In this document: one piece after another, positions 57,988 to 64,000 of the stretch
How the letters are laid out: each line of letters starts with the position of its first letter
Numbering within the stretch: position 1 is the stretch's first letter
Assembly (NCBI GenBank): GCA_036936605.1
Contig: JAUPFV010000005.1
Coordinates: 3,833,670 to 3,897,669 of the forward strand
Length of the DNA stretch: 64,000 nt
From: Limnanthes douglasii subsp. nivea
Lineage: Eukaryota; Streptophyta; Magnoliopsida; Brassicales; Limnanthaceae
Direction: 5' to 3'
The notes under the pieces: generated by a model
Told to the model about the DNA's origin: nothing
What the model saw: the letters and a program-made list of their open reading frames with translations, nothing else
Database searches by the model: none
Translations under genes and position numbers: made by a program

Positions 57988-58358
57988 TGAGTTCGGATTA
58001 TTCAGTCACAACTCACTGTGTTATCCGGACAAGGGAAATTCTGACATAAACTTGCCACTGAACTATCCGGACATGACAAAAGTAAAGAAACACCTAAACA
58101 CCTTTTGACTAAGCTATGTGTTAATGAGCTTAATAAGTAAATGGGTCCTTAAGCTTGTCCCATTTTCATAACTTGACCCGAAAGCCCATGGGTCCTTAAT
58201 TAAGGGTATAAATACCCCAACTACTTTTATTAATGGGGGGAATGAACATTTAATACAACCAGACTGCTCAAATGTCTCACTACTTTATACCAAAACACTT
58301 AATACTCATAACACTTTACAAAATTACCCTTAGTCTAAAATAAACCTCACCAACCAAA
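57988..58358 (+). repeat. 3' LTR of Tat2
   Basis: It starts TGAGTTCGGATTATTCAG (or three bases earlier as TGATGAG) and carries GGTATAAATACCCC. It ends against ACAGA and the resumed copia-3 integrase. Confidence 0.85.
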
Positions 58359-58363
58359 ACAGA

Positions 58364-60590
58364 ATAGAGTCGCGAAAAGAATAAACATAATGTTTTGTGA
58401 CAAGGCACGAAGTATGCTCTCGCATTTCGGTGTGGGAAATGATTTTTGGGCTAAAGCTATCAATACAACATGTTACTTGGTGAATAGGTCTTCATCAACG
58501 GCTATTGATTGTAAAACTCATTTTGAGATTTGGTCTAGATCGTCGGCTGATTACGAACATTTGACGGTGTTCGGTTGTCCTGCGTATGCTCATGTGAGAG
58601 ATGGGAAGCTTGAGTCGAGGGAAAAGAGGTGCATATTTCTAGGATATGCTACTTGAGTGAAAGGATATATGTTATGGTGTACCTCTCCAAAGTCTCCAGG
58701 TTTTCTCATCAGTATGGAATTTTAATGAGTTTGCTTCGATAGATAATCAGAAAGAAGTAGGAGAAATGGTCGAATCAGGATCGGTTGTGAGTAAACATGT
58801 GGAGCTTGAAGTAGAATCAGTTTCTAGCAGGTCCAATAATTCAAGTGGTTCTTTGGTGAATCCATAATCAGGAGGTGAAACATCAACATCGGATGATAAT
58901 GAAGATGATGCGTCCGAACGAGAACAACAACCTTATAGCTATGAAAGAAAATATATTAGACTTCCAAAAAGGTATGCGAATGTAGTTGCATATGATCTGT
59001 CAGTTGCAGAAGAAGTTGAGACGCATGAACCTAGTAGCTACAGAGAAGCTATAGCGAGTTTAGAGGCAGATCGATGAATTGGTGCTATGGGGGAAGAGAT
59101 TGAATCTCTTCATAAAAATCAAACATGGAAGCTTGTTGACTTGCCTAAAGGACAGAAGCTAGCATGCAGTATATGGGTGTTCAAGAAAAAGGAAGGTAAT
59201 CCAGGGGTTGACGCATCTCGATTCAAGGCAAGACTGATCGCTAAGGGTTTTAATCAAAGTTAATGAATTGACTTCAATGAAGTGTTTTCTCTGGTGGTGA
59301 AGCATAGTTTGATTCGAGTTTGGTTAGCCATGGTAGTTTTGAAAGATTTAGAGCTTGAGTAGCTGAATGTGAAGACTGCGTTTCTACATGGTGGATTGGA
59401 AGAGCAAATCTACATGAGACAACCAGAGGGATTTATCGAACCTAATATGGAGGACAAAGTTTGTCTGCTGAAAAAATCATTATATGGTTTGAAACAATCA
59501 CATATGCAATGATACAAACGTTTTGATTCATGGTGTCAAAATGATTCACAAGGAGTTCATATGATAGTTGTATGTATCATCAAAATATGTCAGATGATTC
59601 TTATGTTTACTTGTTGTTGTATGTGGATGATATGCTTTTTGCTGTTGTAGTATGTCACACATTGTGCAGATAAAGAAGCAGCTTAGTGCCGATTTTGAGA
59701 TGAAGGACCTGGGTAGAGCAAAGAAAATTCTTTGTATGGAGATTATCAGGAATTGAAGTGTAGGATTATTACGCTTCTCTCAACGAAGCTATATTGAGAA
59801 AGTGTTACAACGATTCAACATGTCTCATTCAAAGGCAGTTAGCATTCCATTTGTTACTCATTTCATGTTGTCTCTAGTAGGAGCGGCCAAGGAGGATGCT
59901 GAGTTGGAACAAATGTCGAAGGTTCCATATGCAAGTGTAGTTGTTAGTATCATGTATGCTATGGTATGCACACTTTCTGATATTTCGCATGCGGTTAGTG
60001 TAGTTAGCGGGTACATGGGAATTCCTGGGAAAGAACACTGGCAGGCAGTGAAATGGATACTTCGGTATCTTAAGAATATTGTGAACGTTGGTTTAACGTT
60101 TAACAAAACCGATATTGGTGAATCGCTGAATGATGTTGCATGATCATAGGTTGGTTTTGTTGATTCTGATTTTGCAGGTGATATGGATAAAAAGATATCT
60201 CTGATATGATATGTATTTACTCTAGCTGGGAGTGCGATCAGTTGGAAAGCACAGTTGGAAGTTACTGTAGCTTTGCCTACAACAGATGCAGAGTACATGA
60301 TAGTAACAGAAGCAGTTAAAGAGGTAATATGGTTGCAAGGATTGGTGGCAGATTTGGGCTTGGATAAGACTACTACAAAAATGTTTTGTGACAGAAAAAG
60401 CCCCATACACCTTACAGGGAACCAAATATACCATGAGTGTACAAAGCACAAAGATGTCATGTATCATTTTATTCGTGATATAATATCAAAAGGAATTGTT
60501 GATGTGAAGAAAATGTCTACACAAGATAATCCAGCAGATATAATGACCAAGACAGTATTAGTTCAAAAGTTTAAAGAGTGCCCAAACTAG
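58364..60590 (+). pseudogene. copia-3 pol, distal part (integrase end, RT, RNase H)
   Basis: Resumes exactly where 50684 stopped. The integrase GVAER-type motif reads RVAKR, so the third catalytic acid is Lys. 58390-58656 continues (NDFWAKAINTTCYLVNRSSS, HLTVFGCPAYAHV). RT: FKARLIAKGFNQ at about 59223, QPEGFIEP at about 59422, and YVDDM intact at about 59619. The RNase H region is 60150-60590 (FVDSDFAGDMDKK, PTTDAEYMIVTEAVKEVIWL, HKDVMYHFIRD, NPADIMTK) and ends with TAG at 60588. Many stops. Confidence 0.9.
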
Positions 60591-60700
60591 ATTGGTGTTC
60601 GCAGTATAGAGTGACTACCTTAGAGGCATTTAGTGAGTGAGAAGAAGAGAAGTTTCTTTGATGGTAATGAAGAAAGGATATTTGCCTCAAGGGGAAGATT

Positions 60701-61058
60701 TGTTCTGAATGAGTCGAATAGTGCCTTGATAGTGTATAGTGCTCGGCGGTACAGTTTTGTGTCATTGACAGTAAGATGCAATGGACGGTTTTCTTATTAG
60801 TGTATATGAGCCCATTAGGTCCATTATCCAGCAAGTCTATTTGTTCTCTATAAAAAGACTACTATGACTACACAAAACACAATCTAAAATTTGTAACATT
60901 TTTCTATCATAGTGAAACACTTTTCTCTGGTGGCGCCCGTGGGCGTAGACAATTGTTGAACCAAGTTAAATTTTGTGTTCTATCTTTACTGTTATTTGTT
61001 TCATTTGTGTTCCGTGCTTGAGCCATTTTGTGATAAATTGCATAGTGATTTAATAACA
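60701..61058 (+). repeat. 3' LTR of copia-3
   Basis: It begins TGTTCTGAATGAGTCG and ends TTTAATAACA. It is preceded by the polypurine tract AAGGGGAAGATT at 60689-60700. Confidence 0.95.
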
Positions 61059-61091
61059 ATAAGATTAGTTGATTGTTTTTATTTTTTGTTA

Positions 61092-61114
61092 ATATATATA
61101 TATATATATATATT
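61092..61114. repeat. (TA)n microsatellite
   Basis: An uninterrupted AT dinucleotide run just downstream of copia-3. Confidence 0.9.
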
Positions 61115-61170
61115 ATTAAAATTGATCAATCAAATTTTTTTTATTTTTTATTTTTTATTTTTAAAAAAAC

Positions 61171-61865
61171 AAATACCCATTAATTTTATTAATATGCGCT
61201 CCCATAATAACTATTATAATGAAACATAGGAAGTGATTAAAACATTATTCAAAAAGTAATATAAAATTATATAATAATTTATATATCAACTAGTAACAAA
61301 AAATTATACTATATGTATTATAAAAATTATATAAAATAAAAAATAATTAATTTTTGTTTAAATATTAAAAAACTCAATTTTAAGAATCCACCGCGTTATA
61401 AAAATGTAAATTATTGTCACATGGGATCTAGAACTAAATTAAGAATATTCAAAAAATAATAATAAATTTAACAAAAATAAATATTTGAATATTACATAGT
61501 AAAAATATACCACTATTTCATTTACAACTCAATAAGAATATTTAGTTTTAGTGGAAACGTAAATGTATTATCCTATTACTCACTGCATGGCGCTTGAAAT
61601 ATTACTCACTGTTTAGCGCTTGAAAATATCTTGATCATTCAGATGATACTTAAAAATTTGATGGCTATAAAAAAAAATTAATTTTGAATATCTAAAAGGT
61701 TTAAACGCATGACCTAGAATAAAACAGTAGGTTCTCTACCGCTTTACTAAGTAAAATTTTAAAATTTAGGATATGTCATGATATATTTGGTTACCCTCTA
61801 AATCTGTATCTAATGATTGATGAGCTTGATGATTGCGACGTAAAATCATATCCATAACTCTAACT
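61171..61865. repeat. Dispersed repeat R2, uninterrupted copy
   Basis: It matches 10680-10739 joined to 12350-12775 and 13240-13340, and its last 90 bp match 2375-2475. ATTTTATTAATATG... at 61175 runs straight into AAACATAGGAAG at 61219, where the other copy holds the long-TIR element. Confidence 0.75.
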
Positions 61866-62490
61866 AACTATATTGCTCCATATGTTTTTGAACATGTGTC
61901 TAACTAGAAAAAAACATTTCGTAATATATATCGTTCTCAATTTCCAATTTCATTACATATATTCCACTTTAACAAATAAAATAGTTAGCATACTATTAAT
62001 CCAACCTATCAAATTTATTTTCTTATATTTTTTTCTAAAATAATAATTATTATTTTTAATAATTTAATATTGATAAAAAATGGTAAACAATAAATATTAC
62101 GAAACCCAATGGAGTATAATTCTACTGAGTCTATGACAATATATACCCAAGTACGATTTAAGTATACTCAAAAACCTCCGTTTACTTTATTTTGACTTTT
62201 TTTGACCAAATTACCCTCGTTGTTCTAATTAATTATCTAATTTCCATCAAGTAAAAAAAATACTAAGTGTATTATAAGTATACCTAATTAACACAATAAC
62301 CTATTTCGCTATCTATAGCCAAACAAACACCATTCCTTAGTATACTTATCACCAAATTTGTCTTGTTTTCTGATAATCTTAAACATCAACTTCAAAATTC
62401 AAACTACTATCAAGAATATTCAACCTTATTTTAAAGAAAAACATAAAATCAATCATGACTAACTTGGAACTAGGGATTAGCATGGAGTAG
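61866..62490. other. AT-rich intergenic stretch, no gene seen
   Basis: No frame, RNA gene or strong repeat recognised. Confidence 0.4.
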
Positions 62491-62600
62491 TTGATGTCGC
62501 CTAAGAAAGGAGATGATGAAATGTTGTCAGAGAAGGAGCCTGAGTCGCCGGAGAAGGAGGGGACGTCGCAGGAAAATGTAACGTTGAGGCCGTTTTTACC
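62491..62600 (+). other. Short acidic frame before the MULE relic
   Basis: EMLSEKEPESPEKEGTSQEN is encoded in a frame starting at 62491. Then an inverted-repeat block interrupts. It may be the N-terminal linker of the MULE-related protein; not recognised on its own. Confidence 0.25.
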
Positions 62601-62775
62601 ACGCACCATCGGTTCGGGGCCTTGGAACCGGAGGTGCGTAGGTCATGCACGGTCGGATTTGTGCCTTAGAACCAACCGTGCATGACCTACGCACCACCGA
62701 TTCTGTGGCATGGAGCCGGTGGTACACTGGTTTCTGTACGACCGGTTCTAAGACCCCGAACCGGTGGTGCGTGCT
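62598..62775. repeat. Nested inverted repeats, GC-rich
   Basis: Inner arms 62633-62653 and 62675-62695 (21 bp, perfect; core GGTGCGTAGGTCATGCACG). Outer arms about 62598-62623 and 62750-62775 with a few mismatches (CGGTTCGGGGCCTT and complement). The motif GAACCGGTGGTGCGT recurs. It resembles subterminal repeats of DNA transposons. Confidence 0.9.
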
Positions 62776-62867
62776 AATTTTCCAAAAGAAAAGGGTTTTT
62801 ACCCTTTTTTTTATTAGACCTAATTGCGAGTTGATTTTTTAGCCCTTTCACTACTGATTATAGTCAT

Positions 62868-64000
62868 TTGTTCTTCATCACTGAGTTCTATACACAAGAA
62901 GCGTTGATTAAGTGGGTGACGAAGACTGGAAAACGCCATGGTTTGGTTATCAACCTAAGTCAGCGCGATAAAGTACATAGTAGAAAACGTCCTATGATGT
63001 TTTTCCAGTGTGAGAGGTCGGGAAAGTATACTCCAAGAGTAGATGTGAAAGACCGTAAACGGAAGTCTACATGAACCAAAAAATTGGTTGCCCATTTGAG
63101 CTTCTCGGGTGAATGGTGTAACCGGATCAATGAGAGTTAGAAGTGAAATGTGGGATTCACAACCACGAGAGTTCAAAACAGTTAGACGGTCATTCTTTCG
63201 CAGACCGTTTGAACGATGAAGAGATGGAATATATTGCACAAACGACCTATATTGGAACTAACCCTAGAGATATACTGAATGGTGTTAAGAAGCTAAATGA
63301 AGATAATGTTTCTAGTATGAGCACTATCTATAATACACGTAAAAAAATCAGGGTTTGGAAGAAGGGGGTAGGTCACAGCTCCAACCCTTTTTGGGAGAGC
63401 TTAAGGCACATAATTATTACGAATGACATAAATCTGGTGAAGACGATGGACAAGTCATTATAGGTATATTTTTTGCCCATCCAGTTAGTTTGACCTTTTG
63501 CGGACATTTCCAACAGTGTTGATCATGGATAGTATGTATACAATAATAAGATATGATATGCCATTGTTTGAGATAGTATGTGTGATGTGTACTGGTTTCA
63601 CGTACTGTGCGGCTTTTGCCTTAATATCTTGTGAGAAGTTAAACAACTCCAAATTGGTTTTAGAGTGTTTGAAGACGTTGATTGTCGTTCACGGGATCGA
63701 AGAACCCCGTATTATTTTGACCGAAAAAGATTTAGCATTGATAAACGCCATAGAAGTGGTATTCCCAGAGACAACGCATATGTTATGCCGCTGACACATA
63801 AACCAAAATGTTCAGGGGCAAACAAGGAAATATTTCCCTCAGAAAAGTGATCATGTGAAGTTTGTTTCTGCTTGAAATATAATTGTGTATGCAGCATCAG
63901 AGATTGAATTCGATCACGCCCGACGAGACATGCTATTGGAGTATAAAGACTATCCTCTTGCAATTGAATACACTGAAAAATCGTGGCTTGATAAATACAC
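62868..64000 (+). pseudogene. Mutator-like (MULE) transposase, N-terminal two thirds
   Basis: N-terminal zinc-finger-like part: EALIKWVTKTGKRHGLVINL, then the CGIHNHE block (63150) and GHSFADRLNDEEMEYIAQ. A linker at 63270 (PRDILNGVKKLNEDNVSSMS, TIYNTRKKIR). MULE core: HFPTVLIMDSMYTIIRYDMP (catalytic Asp in LIMDS), MCTGFTYCAAFALISCE, ILTEKDLALINAIEVVFPE (second acidic position), HMLCR then a TGA in place of the usual Trp, then HINQNV. It runs off the right edge. Stops and frame shifts at about 63073, 63140 and 63462 and the Trp-to-stop make it a pseudogene. Proteins of this type move MULEs and gave rise to the FAR1/FHY3 transcription factors. Confidence 0.88.

Larger units (their letters stand above)
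50685..58358 (+). mobile_element. Tat-lineage gypsy element (Tat2), internally deleted
   Basis: A 7.67-kb element inserted in the copia-3 integrase, flanked by ACAGA at 50680-50684 and 58359-58363. LTRs of about 371 bp differ at roughly 30 positions by eye. Gag is followed directly by the end of RT and the RNase H domains, so about 2.3 kb present in Tat1 (zinc finger, protease, most of RT) is missing. An antisense gene homologous to that of Tat1 fills 54700-57261. I see no TGGCGCC primer site after the 5' LTR. The right LTR end is not a clean CA, so the last bases are uncertain. Confidence 0.9.
48532..61058 (+). mobile_element. Ty1/copia retrotransposon (copia-3), split by Tat2
   Basis: A plus-strand copia element with 357/358-bp LTRs and the 5-bp duplication ATAAG at 48527-48531 and 61059-61063. 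Without the 7.7 kb Tat2 insert it would be about 4.85 kb, a normal copia size. Order: LTR, Met primer site, gag, protease, integrase (interrupted), reverse transcriptase, RNase H, polypurine tract, LTR. The LTRs differ at about 45 positions by eye, the most of any pair here. Confidence 0.95.

Noticed and set aside
59858..60460. 200-codon minus-strand frame over copia-3 RT/RNase H
   Set aside because: The plus strand encodes recognisable RT and RNase H; this is a shadow.
62845..62860. CACTA transposon end (TTTCACTACTG)
   Set aside because: No matching inverted end or 3-bp duplication could be found; five bases alone are not evidence.
1..64000. tRNA, rRNA or other structured RNA genes
   Set aside because: I scanned for tRNA-like boxes and saw only retroelement primer sites; a covariance search (tRNAscan-SE, Infernal) would be decisive.

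Overview
This is AT-rich nuclear DNA from a flowering plant, most likely a eudicot. It contains several classes of plant transposable element, often nested, and copies of a plant F-box/FBD gene family. There is no sign of bacterial, organellar or viral gene order. All comparisons were made by eye; no database or alignment program was used.

Layout, left to right. 1-2136: 5' half of a minus-strand Ty1/copia element whose rest lies off the left edge. 2733-3250: 5' fragment of an F-box gene (F-box-1). 3250-10031: dispersed repeats (called R1 and R3 here), interrupted by a 2.2 kb hAT-type element (hAT-A, 7422-9615, 8-bp target duplication). 10043-10447: 3' end of a LINE with an 11-bp target duplication. 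10740-12347: element with terminal inverted repeats of well over 100 bp that carries an intact 207-codon RNase H-like frame. 12350-13340: repeat R2. 13560-15300: decayed Ty3/gypsy (Tat-type) pol. 19288-20602: the best host gene, a three-exon F-box/FBD gene with a single-base frameshift. 22743-27775: second copia element, minus strand. 27776-28208: 3' end of a third F-box copy. 30998-41518: complete but mutated Tat-lineage gypsy element (Tat1, minus strand) inserted in a second copy of R1. 43255-44086: second copy of R3. 44095-47581: larger hAT-type element (hAT-B). 48532-61058: third copia element (plus strand), split inside integrase by a second Tat element (Tat2, 50685-58358). 61171-61865: uninterrupted copy of R2. 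62868-64000: decayed MULE transposase running off the right edge.

How the parts relate. The window holds its own controls: R1 at 3250 is the empty site for Tat1, R3 at 43651 is the empty site for hAT-A, and R2 at 61.2 kb is the empty site for the long-TIR element. By-eye LTR differences rank the insertions copia-3 (oldest), copia-2 and Tat2, then Tat1 (youngest), which agrees with the nesting.

The most interesting system is in the two Tat elements. Each carries, between pol and the 3' LTR, a large gene on the opposite strand to gag-pol, related to the plant domain named 'putative gypsy type transposon'. Both copies lie tail-to-tail with pol and are preceded by a TATA box and a shared leader motif. 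Tat2 has lost protease and most of reverse transcriptase yet keeps this antisense gene. Second in interest is hAT-B, which has a cluster of GC-rich perfect inverted repeats next to a TATA box, a small basic repeat-built frame and an exact 89-bp minisatellite shared with hAT-A. Nearly all protein-coding frames in the mobile elements are broken.
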